The notes under the pieces: generated by a model
Told to the model about the DNA's origin: nothing
What the model saw: the letters and a program-made list of their open reading frames with translations, nothing else
Database searches by the model: none
NCBI RefSeq assembly: GCF_002285795.1
Contig: NZ_CP022961.1
Coordinates: 186,001-250,000 of the forward strand
Reading direction: 5' to 3'
DNA from: Plantactinospora sp. KBS50
GTDB taxonomy: Bacteria > Actinomycetota > Actinomycetes > Mycobacteriales > Micromonosporaceae
DNA length: 64,000 bases
In this document: in pieces, positions 18,563-26,447 of the stretch
Numbering within the stretch: the stretch's first letter is position 1
Layout: every line of letters begins with the position of its first letter
Position numbers and translations under genes: made by a program

Positions 18563-18590
18563 GGTGCCCGGCGTCGACCCGCCGGGCACC
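18563..18590. terminator. Bidirectional 10-bp stem-loop
   Basis: GGTGCCCGGC (18563-18572) pairs with GCCGGGCACC (18581-18590) between the convergent alkaline phosphatase and acyl-CoA ligase genes. Confidence 0.65.
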
Positions 18591-18608
18591 CGCACCGCCC
18601 GCGGCGGG

Positions 18609-20177
18609 TCAGCGCAGGTCCCGCAGGTCCCGCAGCTCCCGGGCGACGATCTTGCCGGTGGCGTTGCGGGGCAGGTAGGGCACGAAGAACACGTCCCGGG
18701 GCACCGAGAACCGGGCGCGGTAGTGCCGGACGTACTCCCGGACCGCATCGACGTCGAGGGTCTCGCCGGGTTCCAGCACCAGGTACGCCGCGAGGCGCTG
18801 GCCGTACTCCTGGTCGGGTACGCCGACGACGGCGACCTCGCGTACCTGTGGCAGCCCGGCGAGCAGGTCCTCCACCTCGGACGGGAAGACGTTCTCGCCG
18901 CCGGAGACGATCATGTCGTCCTGCCGGCCGTCCACGAACAGCAGGCCGTCGGCGTCGAGGTGGCCGAGGTCGCCGGTCTCCATCAGCCCGTCGTGGCTCT
19001 CCCGCCCGTTGCCCGAGGTGTAGCCCTCGAACAGCATCTCGTTGGCCACGAAGATCCGGCCGGTGTGCCCGGGCGGCACCGGGTCGCCGCGCTCGTCGAG
19101 GATGGCCAGCCGGGTGCCGTGTGGTGGCCGGCCGGCCGTGTTCGAGGCCAGGCGCAGGTCGGCCGGGGTGGCGATGGAGGCCCAGGAGACCTCGGTGGAG
19201 CCGTACAGGTTGTAGATGACGTCGCCGTACCGGTCCATGAAGCGGGTGGCCAGCCCGCCCGGCAGCGCCGAGCCGCTGACGGCCACCACCTTCAGCGGTG
19301 GCCGCGTCGCCGGCGGCGGCACCTCCAGCAGGCGTTGCAGCATCACGGGCACGGCGAACAGCGCGGTGCAGCGGTGCTCGTCCAGGGCGCGCAGGGTGGC
19401 CGCCGGATCGAAGCGGTGGTGCAGCACGACCGTGGCGCGCAGCGCGAACGACACCTGCAGGGCCGCGTAGCCCCAGGTGTGGAAGAGCGGCGCGGCGATC
19501 ATCACCCGGTCGTGGCAGTGCACGGGGATGCGGTCGACGATCGACACCAGCGGGCCGAAGCCGCTGGGAGTGCGCCGGCGGGCGCCCTTGGGGGTGCCGG
19601 TGGTGCCGGAGGTCAGCACGATGGTCCGGCCGTTGCTGGCCGGCGGGCTGAGCGGGTCGGGCGGTGCGGTGGCGATCAGTTCCTCGTGCCGGCGCTGGTC
19701 GAACCGGTGCAGGCCGGGCGGCAGCCCCGCGGTGCGGTCGGCGAACTCGGCGTCGTACACCAGGACCCGCAGGTCCTGCTGCTCGGTGACGATCGACAGC
19801 TGGGCGGCGGAGAGCCCGGTGTTGATCAGCACCGGGTCGGCGCCGAGCAGCGACGCCGCGATGGCGGTCTCGATGAGCCCGCCGTGGTTGCGGCAGAGGA
19901 TGCCGACCCGCTGGCCCGGCGCGACCCCGAAGGTGCCGCGCAGGGCCCGGGCCAGCCGTTCGGTACGGGCGAGCAGTGAGCCGTACGTGATCGCGCCGTG
20001 CCGGTCGTCGATCAGCGCGGTGCGGTGCGGGTCCCGCGCCGCGGCCTGTCGCAGCTCGCCGCCCAGGCTGAAGCCCCACCTGTGCAGGGCGGTGAGCTGG
20101 GCGGCGATCCGGACGGGTGAGCCGGGATTGAGCAGCCCCCGGCGGGTCAGGGTGGCGACGGTGAAGGGCAGGTCCAC
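18609..20177 (-). CDS. Acyl-CoA synthetase, AMP-binding family
   Basis: 522-aa ATP-dependent fatty acyl/aryl-CoA ligase from a GTG at 20177. Signature motifs are the P-loop IVLTSGTTGTPKGA, the adenine-binding NLYGSTE, the hinge-region METGDLGHLDADG, the VDGRQDDMIVSGGENVFPSEVE loop and the catalytic Lys in RNATGKIVARE near the C-terminus. It is the last gene of a three-gene unit with an SCP2 protein and an acyl-CoA dehydrogenase (33-nt gap). It should activate a fatty or branched acid for beta-oxidation; chain length cannot be told. The gap before it contains an exact duplicate of the upstream gene's last 17 bp. Confidence 0.88.
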   Translation of the reverse strand: MDLPFTVATLTRRGLLNPGSPVRIAAQLTALHRWGFSLGGELRQAAARDPHRTALIDDRHGAITYGSLLARTERLARALRGTFGVAPGQRVGILCRNHGGLIETAIAASLLGADPVLINTGLSAAQLSIVTEQQDLRVLVYDAEFADRTAGLPPGLHRFDQRRHEELIATAPPDPLSPPASNGRTIVLTSGTTGTPKGARRRTPSGFGPLVSIVDRIPVHCHDRVMIAAPLFHTWGYAALQVSFALRATVVLHHRFDPAATLRALDEHRCTALFAVPVMLQRLLEVPPPATRPPLKVVAVSGSALPGGLATRFMDRYGDVIYNLYGSTEVSWASIATPADLRLASNTAGRPPHGTRLAILDERGDPVPPGHTGRIFVANEMLFEGYTSGNGRESHDGLMETGDLGHLDADGLLFVDGRQDDMIVSGGENVFPSEVEDLLAGLPQVREVAVVGVPDQEYGQRLAAYLVLEPGETLDVDAVREYVRHYRARFSVPRDVFFVPYLPRNATGKIVARELRDLRDLR

Positions 20178-20193
20178 TGTCCTTCCTCACCTC

Positions 20194-20227
20194 TCAACGG
20201 ATCTGGCGGCTCAACGGATCTGGCGGC
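20194..20227. repeat. 17-bp exact tandem duplication including a stop codon
   Basis: TCAACGGATCTGGCGGC occurs twice back to back, at 20194-20210 and 20211-20227. The second copy is the true 3' end of the acyl-CoA dehydrogenase gene (minus strand). The first repeats its last codons and TGA just outside the gene. Confidence 0.9.
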
Positions 20228-21425
20228 CGGCGATGGCCCGGGCGATGACCAGGCGCTGGATCTCGGAGGTACCCTCGAAGATGGTGTAGATCTTGGCGTC
20301 CCGGTACCAGCGTTCGACCGGGTGCTCGCGCAGGAAGCCCGCGCCGCCGAGGATCTGCACGGCCTGGCCGGTGACCGAGACGGCCACCTCGCCGGCCTTG
20401 AGCTTCGACATCGACCCCTCGCCCGCGGTGAACGGCCGGTTGTTGCGGCCCATCCAGGAGGCGCGCCAGACCAGCAGCCGGGCCGCGTCGATCTCCATCT
20501 TCATGTCGGCCAGCGCGAACGCCACGGCCTGGTTCTCGACGATCGGCCGGCCGAACTGGACGCGGTTGCCCGCGTACTCCAGCGCGTACTCGTACGCGGC
20601 GCGGGCGACGCCGATGGCCTGTGCCCCGACGGTCGGCCGGGACAGCTCGAAGGTGCGCATGGCGGCCTGTCCGGAGGCTCGCTGGCCGGACCGGGCGCGG
20701 GCCAGCCGTTCCTCCAGCGCCTCCCGGCCGCCCAGCAGGCAGGAGCCGGGCACGCGTACGTCGTCGAGGAACACGTCGGCGGTGTGCGAGGCGCGCAGGC
20801 CGAGCTTCTTGAGCTTGCGGGTCGAGGCCAGCCCGCGGGTGCCGGGCGGGATGACGAAGGCGGCCTGGCCGCGCGAGCCCAGCGTGGGGTCCACGGAGGC
20901 GGTCACCACGTGTACGCCGGCGATGCCGCCGTTGGTGGCGTACGCCTTCTGCCCGTTGAGCACCCACTCGTCGGTGGCCTCCTGGTAGACCGCCCGGCTG
21001 CGCATCGAGCCGACGTCGGAGCCGGCCTCCGGTTCGGTGGTGCAGAAGGCGGCGACCGCCGGTTCGTCCGGGCTGCCGAAGCACTGCGGCACCCACTCGA
21101 TGAGCTGGTCGGGGGTGCCGGAGCCGTAGATGGCGGCGACCGCGAGCGAGGTGCCGAAGATGCTCAGCCCGATCCCGGCGTCGCCCCAGAACAGTTCCTC
21201 GCTGGCGATCGGCAGGGACAGGCCGGTGGGGTCGGCCCAGCAGTTGGCGAGGAACTCGAAGCCGTACAGGCCGATCTTGGTGGCCTCCTGGATGACGGGC
21301 CAGGGGGTCTCCTCGCGGGCGTCCCACTCGGCGGCGGCCGGGCGCACGACCTCGCTGGCGAAGCCGTGCACCCAGTCGCGCATGTCCCGCTGTTCCTCGG
21401 TCAGGTCGAGCGAGAACTCGGGCAT
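20211..21425 (-). CDS. Acyl-CoA dehydrogenase
   Basis: 404-aa FAD-dependent enzyme for the first step of beta-oxidation. Visible family parts are the N-terminal helical DLTEEQRDMRDWVHGFASEVVRPAAAEWD, the flavin/substrate stretch AAFCTTEPEAGSDVGSMRSRA, the central beta-domain, and the C-terminal EGSMSKLKAGEVAVSVTGQAVQILGGAGFLREHPVERWYRDAKIYTIFEGTSEIQRLVIARAIAG. Glu in IFEGTSEIQ is the usual catalytic region. It starts 1 nt after the SCP2 gene and precedes the acyl-CoA ligase, so the three are likely one transcript under the TetR-type operator at 21924. Confidence 0.92.
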   Translation of the reverse strand: MPEFSLDLTEEQRDMRDWVHGFASEVVRPAAAEWDAREETPWPVIQEATKIGLYGFEFLANCWADPTGLSLPIASEELFWGDAGIGLSIFGTSLAVAAIYGSGTPDQLIEWVPQCFGSPDEPAVAAFCTTEPEAGSDVGSMRSRAVYQEATDEWVLNGQKAYATNGGIAGVHVVTASVDPTLGSRGQAAFVIPPGTRGLASTRKLKKLGLRASHTADVFLDDVRVPGSCLLGGREALEERLARARSGQRASGQAAMRTFELSRPTVGAQAIGVARAAYEYALEYAGNRVQFGRPIVENQAVAFALADMKMEIDAARLLVWRASWMGRNNRPFTAGEGSMSKLKAGEVAVSVTGQAVQILGGAGFLREHPVERWYRDAKIYTIFEGTSEIQRLVIARAIAGRQIR

Positions 21426-21426
21426 G

Positions 21427-21879
21427 TCAGGCCTTCGGGATGTCGAAGAGGTTGGCGATGTTGGCCGCGAGCCCCAGGTCGCCCTTGGCCTTCAGCTTGC
21501 CGGTCATGAACATCATGACCGGGTTGGCGCCACCGGAGACGATCTTCAGGAACTCCAGCGGACCCAGCGTGAGGCTGAGCCGGGGGTCGTGCTCCGGGGT
21601 GTTCGAGGCCGTGCAGGCGCCGTCGGCGATGACGACCTCGTAGGTGTCCGCGCCGCCGTCCGGGCGGCCGGTGATGTTCCAGTGGATGACCGCGTTGGTC
21701 GAGCCCGCGCGGTCGGCCCGGAACAGCGCCGGCATCCGGCTGAAGACCTCGTCGAGGACCTTGCCGCGGGCGTCGCTGGCCATCACCTCGGCGATCTTGG
21801 CGTCCGGGATGGACTTGACGAGCTGGGCGAACTCCTTGGGGCCGACCGAGGCGAACGCGGCCGGATCGAAGTCGGTCAT
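21427..21879 (-). CDS. SCP2-type sterol/lipid-binding protein
   Basis: 150-aa protein with the hydrophobic-pocket fold of the SCP2 family. It has NAVIHWNITGRPDGGADTYEVVIADGAC, followed by DPRLSLTLGPLEFLKIVSGGANPVMMFMTGKLKAKGDLGLAANIANLF, which is the classic SCP2 signature. The start ATG has GGAAGGTG 5 nt upstream. It is first in the unit with the acyl-CoA dehydrogenase and ligase and probably carries or presents acyl-CoAs. Its promoter -10 TAGGGT (21922-21927, minus strand) overlaps the TetR-type operator. Confidence 0.88.
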   Translation of the reverse strand: MTDFDPAAFASVGPKEFAQLVKSIPDAKIAEVMASDARGKVLDEVFSRMPALFRADRAGSTNAVIHWNITGRPDGGADTYEVVIADGACTASNTPEHDPRLSLTLGPLEFLKIVSGGANPVMMFMTGKLKAKGDLGLAANIANLFDIPKA

Positions 21880-21907
21880 TGCTGCACCTTCCGTGCGAGC
21901 GAACTTG

Positions 21908-21923
21908 GTTACTCTGGCGTAAC
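21908..21923. promoter_or_regulatory. GTTAC-N6-GTAAC inverted repeat
   Basis: A second dyad directly beside the 21924 operator, within the SCP2/TetR divergent promoter. It may be part of an extended operator or a second regulator's site. Confidence 0.4.
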
Positions 21924-21939
21924 CCTACGCATGAGTAGG
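21924..21939. promoter_or_regulatory. TetR-type operator, variant copy
   Basis: CCTACGCATGAGTAGG differs in one half-site base from the CCTACT-N4-AGTAGG sites at 24984 and 25068. It overlaps the -10 of the SCP2 unit and lies next to the start of the TetR gene, so it can control both. Confidence 0.75.
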
Positions 21940-21952
21940 TATGCTTGCAAGG

Positions 21953-22603
21953 GTGGCCACCAGCTTCAAGCGGTTACCCAGAGCCGTGCGCGAGCAACAG
22001 ATGCTCGACGCGGCGGTCAAGGTCTTTTCCCGTCGGGGCTACCACGCCGCGAGCATGGACGAGATCGCCGAGGACGCCGGCATCAGCAAGCCCATGGTGT
22101 ACGCATACCTCGGTGCCAAGGACAAACTCTTCACCGCCTGCCTGTACCGGGAGGGCACCCGGCTGATGGAGGCCATCGCCGCCGCCGTCGAGCCCGATCT
22201 GCCGGCGGATGAGCAACTCTGGCGCGGTCTGCGGGCGTTCTTCCGGTTCGTCGGCGCGCACCGGGACGGCTGGGCCGTGCTCTACCGGCAGGCCCGCGGC
22301 GAGCAGCCGTTCGCCGAGCAGCTCGCGGCGATGCGTACCCGGATGGTCGAGGTGGTCACCGGGATGCTGCACCGCGCCCTGGCCGCGCAGGGCCGCGAGG
22401 TCCGCCCGAACGAGCTGGAGATCATGGCGTACGCGCTGGTCGGCGCGTCCGAGTCGGTGGCCGACTGGCTGGCCGACCACCCGGAGGCCGACCCCGAGTG
22501 GGCCGCCACCCGGGTGATGAGCGTCTCCTGGCTCGGCGCCGGCCAACTGCTCGACGGCCACCGCTGGCTCCCCGACGCCGCCCGCTCCGGCGCCGACGGT
22601 TGA
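21953..22603 (+). CDS. TetR-family regulator of the acyl-CoA genes
   Basis: 216 aa from the GTG at 21953; an ATG at 21941 would add four residues. The N-terminal QQMLDAAVKVFSRRGYHAASMDEIAEDAGISKPMVYAYLGAKDKLF is a clear TetR helix-turn-helix. The C-terminal part is a helical ligand domain with no recognisable signature beyond that. It is divergent from the SCP2/acyl-CoA dehydrogenase unit and convergent with the MaoC gene (5-bp gap). A 16-bp inverted repeat lies right before it, with two perfect copies in the fabG-thiolase promoter. I infer that it represses all three units and is released by an acyl-CoA. Confidence 0.85.
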   Translation: MATSFKRLPRAVREQQMLDAAVKVFSRRGYHAASMDEIAEDAGISKPMVYAYLGAKDKLFTACLYREGTRLMEAIAAAVEPDLPADEQLWRGLRAFFRFVGAHRDGWAVLYRQARGEQPFAEQLAAMRTRMVEVVTGMLHRALAAQGREVRPNELEIMAYALVGASESVADWLADHPEADPEWAATRVMSVSWLGAGQLLDGHRWLPDAARSGADG

Positions 22604-22608
22604 CAAGG

Positions 22609-23478
22609 TCAACGCAGCGAGCCGGCCAGGTGCGGCTTGCCGGAGCTGGCGTTGTGCAGCGCGAACGTCCAGCCGCCGCCGTCGACGGGGCTCGCGCTGA
22701 ACGCCACCGTCGAGGGCAGCGGCAGCGGCAGCTTGAACGCCACGTCCACGGTGTACGCATCGGGCAGCCGACCGGCCAGCGCGGCCAGGCAGCGGGCCTT
22801 GCTCCACATGCCGTGCGCGATGGGCCGGGGGAAACCGAGCAGCCGGGCGCCGATCCGCCAGGTGTGGATCGGGTTGTGGTCCCCGGAGACCCGGGCGTAG
22901 CCGGTACCCACCCGCGGTTGCACCCGCCAGCGGGCGCCGGCCGGCGGCGGCGCCGGCCGGTCGCCCCGGTCGCGCCGGTCGCCCCGGTCGCCGCGCTCGG
23001 GCGCGCGCTCCCGGCTCAGGTACGTCGAGACGTCCTCCCAGACCGCCGCGCCGGCCACCGACGCCGTGGCCACCACGTCGAGCTGGCGGCCCCGGTCGTG
23101 CGGCCGCAGGTCGGCGGCGCGCACCGAGAGATCGAATCGTTCGCCCGCGTCCAGCGGCCGGTGCACGGTGATCCGGTTGGCCACATGTACCAGGCCGACC
23201 ATCGGGAACGGGAAGTCCGGCGCGGTCATCAGCCGCAACGCCAGCGGGAACGCCATGATGTGCGGGTACGTCGCCGGCAGCCGGTCGCTCAACGGGAAGC
23301 CGCAGACCCGGTCGTAGTCGGCCAGCCGCTCCCGGTCGACCGCGACGTCCCGGACGAGCAGCTCGATGTCGGGCAGTTCGCCGGCCCGCCGGGCGCCGAC
23401 GCCGGGCACCAGGGCCAGCGCCGCCCGCCGGTACAGCGGCCCGGCGGCGGGCATCCGGGGTAGCTCCAGGGTGGACAT
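22609..23478 (-). CDS. MaoC-family (R)-3-hydroxyacyl dehydratase, HtdX-like
   Basis: 289-aa double hot-dog protein. The C-terminal half carries the hydratase-2 signature YARVSGDHNPIHTWRIGARLLGF with the catalytic Asp-His pair, then RPIAHGMWSKARCLAAL. The N-terminal half (to ~150) lacks the motif and is probably the substrate-binding hot-dog. Start ATG with GGAGG 5 nt upstream. It lies 47 bp downstream of the FabG4-like gene, and the order MaoC-FabG-(divergent)thiolase matches htdX-fabG4-fadA2 of Mycobacterium tuberculosis. A short RGDRGDRRDRGDR insert near the middle reflects a tandem repeat at about 22965-23000. Confidence 0.87.
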   Translation of the reverse strand: MSTLELPRMPAAGPLYRRAALALVPGVGARRAGELPDIELLVRDVAVDRERLADYDRVCGFPLSDRLPATYPHIMAFPLALRLMTAPDFPFPMVGLVHVANRITVHRPLDAGERFDLSVRAADLRPHDRGRQLDVVATASVAGAAVWEDVSTYLSRERAPERGDRGDRRDRGDRPAPPPAGARWRVQPRVGTGYARVSGDHNPIHTWRIGARLLGFPRPIAHGMWSKARCLAALAGRLPDAYTVDVAFKLPLPLPSTVAFSASPVDGGGWTFALHNASSGKPHLAGSLR

Positions 23479-23525
23479 GGCGGCCTCCGTTCTCGTGTCT
23501 CGTCCCCCGCGCCGGCCGGTGCGGG

Positions 23526-24974
23526 TCAGGCGCCGAGCAGGCTCTGCCCGCAGACCCGGACGACGTTGCCGGTGACCCCGCCCGAGGCGGGGCTGGCGAA
23601 CCAGGCGATGGTCTCGGCCACGTCCACCGGCAGGCCGCCCTGGGCCATGCTGTTCATCCGCCGGCCCGCCTCGCGCAGCATCATCGGGATCCGGGCGGTC
23701 AGCCGGGTCTCGATGAAGCCCGGCGCGACGGCGTTGACCGTGATCTGCCGCTCGGCCAGCACCGGGGCCAGCGACCGGACCAGGCCGATCACCCCGGCCT
23801 TGCTGGTGGCGTAGTTGGTCTGCCCCCGGTTGCCGGCGATGCCGGCGATCGAGGAGACGCCGATCAGCCGGCCGCCGGCCCGGATCAGGTCCCGGTCCAG
23901 CAGTACGTCGTTGATCCGCTCCTGGCTGGACAGGTTGACGTCCAGCACCGCGTCCCAGCGGGCCGGGTCCATCCGGCCCAGTGTCTTGTCCCGGGTGATC
24001 CCGGCGTTGTGCACCAGGACGTCGAGCTGGCCGTGCCGGTCGGCGACGTACCGGGCCAGCCGCTCCGGCGCGTCGGCACCGGTGAGGTCGAGCTGCACCG
24101 CCTCGCCGCCGATCGCGTTGGCGACCTGGGCCAACTCGTCGCCGGCGGCCGGGATGTCCAGGGCGATCACCCGGGCGCCGTCGCGGGCCAGCACCCGGGC
24201 CAGTTCGGCGCCGATGCCACGGGCCGCCCCGGTGACCAGCGCTACCCGGTCGGCCAGCGGCCGGTCCCAGTCCTGCGGGGCGCTGCCCGCGCCCGGACCG
24301 ACCCGGACCACCTGGCCGGAGACGTACGCGGAGCGGCCGGAGAGCAGGAACCGCAGGGTGGACTCCAGGCTGACCGGGTCGGCATCCTGGTCGACGTAGA
24401 CGAGTTGGCTGGTGGTGCCCCGGCCGAACTCCTTGCCGATGCTGCGGGTCAGCCCCTCCAGGGCGCGCTGCGCGGTCGCCTCCCGCGGGTTCGCGGCGAC
24501 GTCCGGCGGGGTGCCCAGCACGATCACCCGGCCGGACGGGACCAGCCGTCGGGCGTACGGGTGGAAGAAGTCGTACAGGGCGCGCAGGCCGGTCGAGTCG
24601 GTGATGCCGGTGGCGTCGAAGACCAGCGCGGCGTACCGCTCGGTGCCGGCGGCGGCCTCGGCCTCGGCCTCGGCCCCGGTGCCGGTGCCGGTGCCGGCGG
24701 CGTCGGTGGCGATGGCCTCGGCGTCGGCCTCGGTGGTGGTGGCGTCGGTGGTGGCGGTCGCCGGCTCGCGCACCGCGACGCCTGCCGCCGCCAGCAGCTT
24801 GCCGACGGAGTCGTGCAGCCGGCCGCCGGCCGCCGCGCCGAGCAGCGCCGGGGCGGGCAGCAGCGGGTCGCCGGGGCGGTACCGGCGCAGCCGGGGCGGG
24901 TCGGGCAGGCCGAGCCGCTTGACGAAGGCGCGGCCGGGTCCGGAGTTGGCGAAGCTGGCGTACCGGTCGGTCAT
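23526..24974 (-). CDS. Two-domain 3-oxoacyl-(acyl carrier protein)/CoA reductase, FabG4-like
   Basis: 482 aa from the ATG at 24974. The C-terminal ~240 residues form a short-chain dehydrogenase: NAD(P)-binding TGAARGIGAELAR, NAG in LVHNAGITRD, and the catalytic Ser-Tyr-Lys in GVSSIAGIAGNRGQTNYATSKAG. The N-terminal ~200 residues form a flavodoxin-like non-catalytic domain, as in high-molecular-weight FabG4 proteins. Between them lies an Ala/Thr/Glu/Gly insert coded by hexanucleotide repeats. The gene is probably leaderless: -10 TAGGCT (24982-24987, minus strand) is 7 nt before the ATG and overlaps a TetR-type operator. It should reduce 3-ketoacyl substrates or run in reverse in fatty-acid breakdown. 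Confidence 0.9.
   Translation of the reverse strand: MTDRYASFANSGPGRAFVKRLGLPDPPRLRRYRPGDPLLPAPALLGAAAGGRLHDSVGKLLAAAGVAVREPATATTDATTTEADAEAIATDAAGTGTGTGAEAEAEAAAGTERYAALVFDATGITDSTGLRALYDFFHPYARRLVPSGRVIVLGTPPDVAANPREATAQRALEGLTRSIGKEFGRGTTSQLVYVDQDADPVSLESTLRFLLSGRSAYVSGQVVRVGPGAGSAPQDWDRPLADRVALVTGAARGIGAELARVLARDGARVIALDIPAAGDELAQVANAIGGEAVQLDLTGADAPERLARYVADRHGQLDVLVHNAGITRDKTLGRMDPARWDAVLDVNLSSQERINDVLLDRDLIRAGGRLIGVSSIAGIAGNRGQTNYATSKAGVIGLVRSLAPVLAERQITVNAVAPGFIETRLTARIPMMLREAGRRMNSMAQGGLPVDVAETIAWFASPASGGVTGNVVRVCGQSLLGA
24640..24765. repeat. Hexanucleotide repeats inside the FabG4-like gene
   Basis: Runs of CTCGGC, CGGTGC and GGTGGC-type hexamers encode the TDATTTEADAEA/GTGTGTGAEAEAEA stretch between the two domains. 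They keep the frame and give a flexible linker of changeable length. Confidence 0.8.
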
Positions 24975-24983
24975 GGGTCGTAG

Positions 24984-24999
24984 CCTACTGACGAGTAGG
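24984..24999. promoter_or_regulatory. TetR-type operator, perfect copy 1
   Basis: CCTACTGACGAGTAGG, a perfect 6-bp inverted repeat with a 4-nt spacer, lies 10 bp upstream of the FabG4-like start and overlaps its -10 TAGGCT. Confidence 0.85.
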
Positions 25000-25067
25000 T
25001 TCGATGCAAGCCCCGCGTCGCGAATCCGGCCCGGGTCGTCCTGTTCCCGACCCGGATGGTGGCGTAG

Positions 25068-25083
25068 CCTACTGACGAGTAGG
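25068..25083. promoter_or_regulatory. TetR-type operator, perfect copy 2
   Basis: Identical to copy 1, with a shared 24-bp core, and centred exactly 84 bp away (eight helical turns). It lies 52 bp before the thiolase start, over a TAGCCT that may be its -10. Confidence 0.85.
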
Positions 25084-25135
25084 TTCTCCGCGGGGGACCA
25101 TCCGCCGGGGGAGTCACGAGACCAGGAGGCCGATC

Positions 25136-26428
25136 GTGCAGGACGTTCGCCGCGCCGCGGTGCTCGGAGGCAACCGGATCCCGTTCGCCCGCTCGAACGG
25201 CCGGTACGCGCGGGCATCGAACCAGGACATGCTCACCGCCGCGCTGGACGGGCTGGTCGCCCGGTTCGGCCTGGCCGGCCAGCGGGTCGGCGAGGTGGTC
25301 GCCGGGGCCGTGCTCAAGCACTCCCGCGACTTCAACCTGACCCGCGAGGTGGTGCTCGGCTCGCGGCTCGACCCGCACACCCCGGCGTACGACATCCAGC
25401 GGGCCTGCGGCACCGGGCTGGAGGCCGCGATCCTGGTCGCCAACAAGATCGCCCTCGGGCAGGTCGACGCCGGGATCGCCGGCGGGGTGGACACCACCTC
25501 GGACGCCCCGCTCGCGGTCAACGAGGACTTCCGGCGGACGCTGCTGCGGATCAACTCGGCGCGCTCCCTCGGCGCCCGGCTGCGTGCGGCCACCGCGCTG
25601 CGCCCGCACCACCCGTTCAAGCCGGAGGTCCCGCGCAACGCCGAACCGCGCACCGGGCTGTCCATGGGGGACCACGCGGCCGTCACCGCCCGCCGCTGGA
25701 ACGTCGACCGGCAGGCCCAGGACGAGCTGGCGCTCGCCTCGCACCAGCGGCTCGCCGCCGCGTACCAGCGCGGGTTCTTCGACGACCTGCTCACCCCGTA
25801 CCTCGGTCTGGAACGCGACCAGAACCTGCGCGCGGACACCAGCCTGGAGAAGCTCGGCGCGCTCAGGCCGGTCTTCGGCACCCGCGGCCCGGACGCCGGC
25901 ACCGCCACCATGACGCCCGGGAACTCCTCGCCGCTCACCGACGGCGCCTCGACGGTGCTGCTCGGCTCCGCCGAGTGGGCGGCCGCGCACAACCTGCCGG
26001 TGCTGGCCTGGTTCCGCGACGCCGAGACCGCGGCGGTCGACTTCGTGCACGGCGACGAGGGGCTGCTGATGGCGCCCGCGTACGCGGTGCCGCGGCTGCT
26101 CGCCCGCAACGGGCTGACGTTGCAGGACTTCGACTTCTACGAGATCCACGAGGCGTTCGCGTCGCAGGTGCTGGCCACCCTCGCCGCCTGGGAGTCGCCG
26201 GAGTTCTGCAAGGAACGGCTCGGGCTGGACGCCCCGCTCGGCCCGATCGACCGGAGCCGGCTCAACGTGAACGGTTCGTCGCTGGCCGCCGGCCATCCGT
26301 TCGCCGCCACCGGCGGCCGGATCGTGGCCACCCTGGCTAAGCTGCTGGCTGAGAAGGGCAGTGGGCGAGGACTGATCTCCATCTGTGCCGCGGGCGGTCA
26401 GGGCGTGGTGGCCATCCTCGAACGCTGA
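25136..26428 (+). CDS. Acetyl-CoA acyltransferase (thiolase), FadA2-like
   Basis: 430 aa from a GTG with AGGAGG 6 nt upstream. The thiolase marks are the nucleophilic Cys in DIQRACGTGLEAAILVANKIALGQ, the NEDFRRTLLRINS loop, the FYEIHEAFASQVLATLAAW active-site His-containing motif, and NVNGSSLAAGHPFAATGGRI near the C-terminus. The final ISICAAGGQGVVAILE holds the second Cys and Gly-rich loop. It is divergent from the FabG4-like gene with two operators between, as fadA2 is from fabG4 in mycobacteria. It cleaves 3-ketoacyl-CoA in the last step of beta-oxidation. Confidence 0.92.
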   Translation: MQDVRRAAVLGGNRIPFARSNGRYARASNQDMLTAALDGLVARFGLAGQRVGEVVAGAVLKHSRDFNLTREVVLGSRLDPHTPAYDIQRACGTGLEAAILVANKIALGQVDAGIAGGVDTTSDAPLAVNEDFRRTLLRINSARSLGARLRAATALRPHHPFKPEVPRNAEPRTGLSMGDHAAVTARRWNVDRQAQDELALASHQRLAAAYQRGFFDDLLTPYLGLERDQNLRADTSLEKLGALRPVFGTRGPDAGTATMTPGNSSPLTDGASTVLLGSAEWAAAHNLPVLAWFRDAETAAVDFVHGDEGLLMAPAYAVPRLLARNGLTLQDFDFYEIHEAFASQVLATLAAWESPEFCKERLGLDAPLGPIDRSRLNVNGSSLAAGHPFAATGGRIVATLAKLLAEKGSGRGLISICAAGGQGVVAILER

Positions 26429-26447
26429 CCGCGAGCTGGGGGCGACC

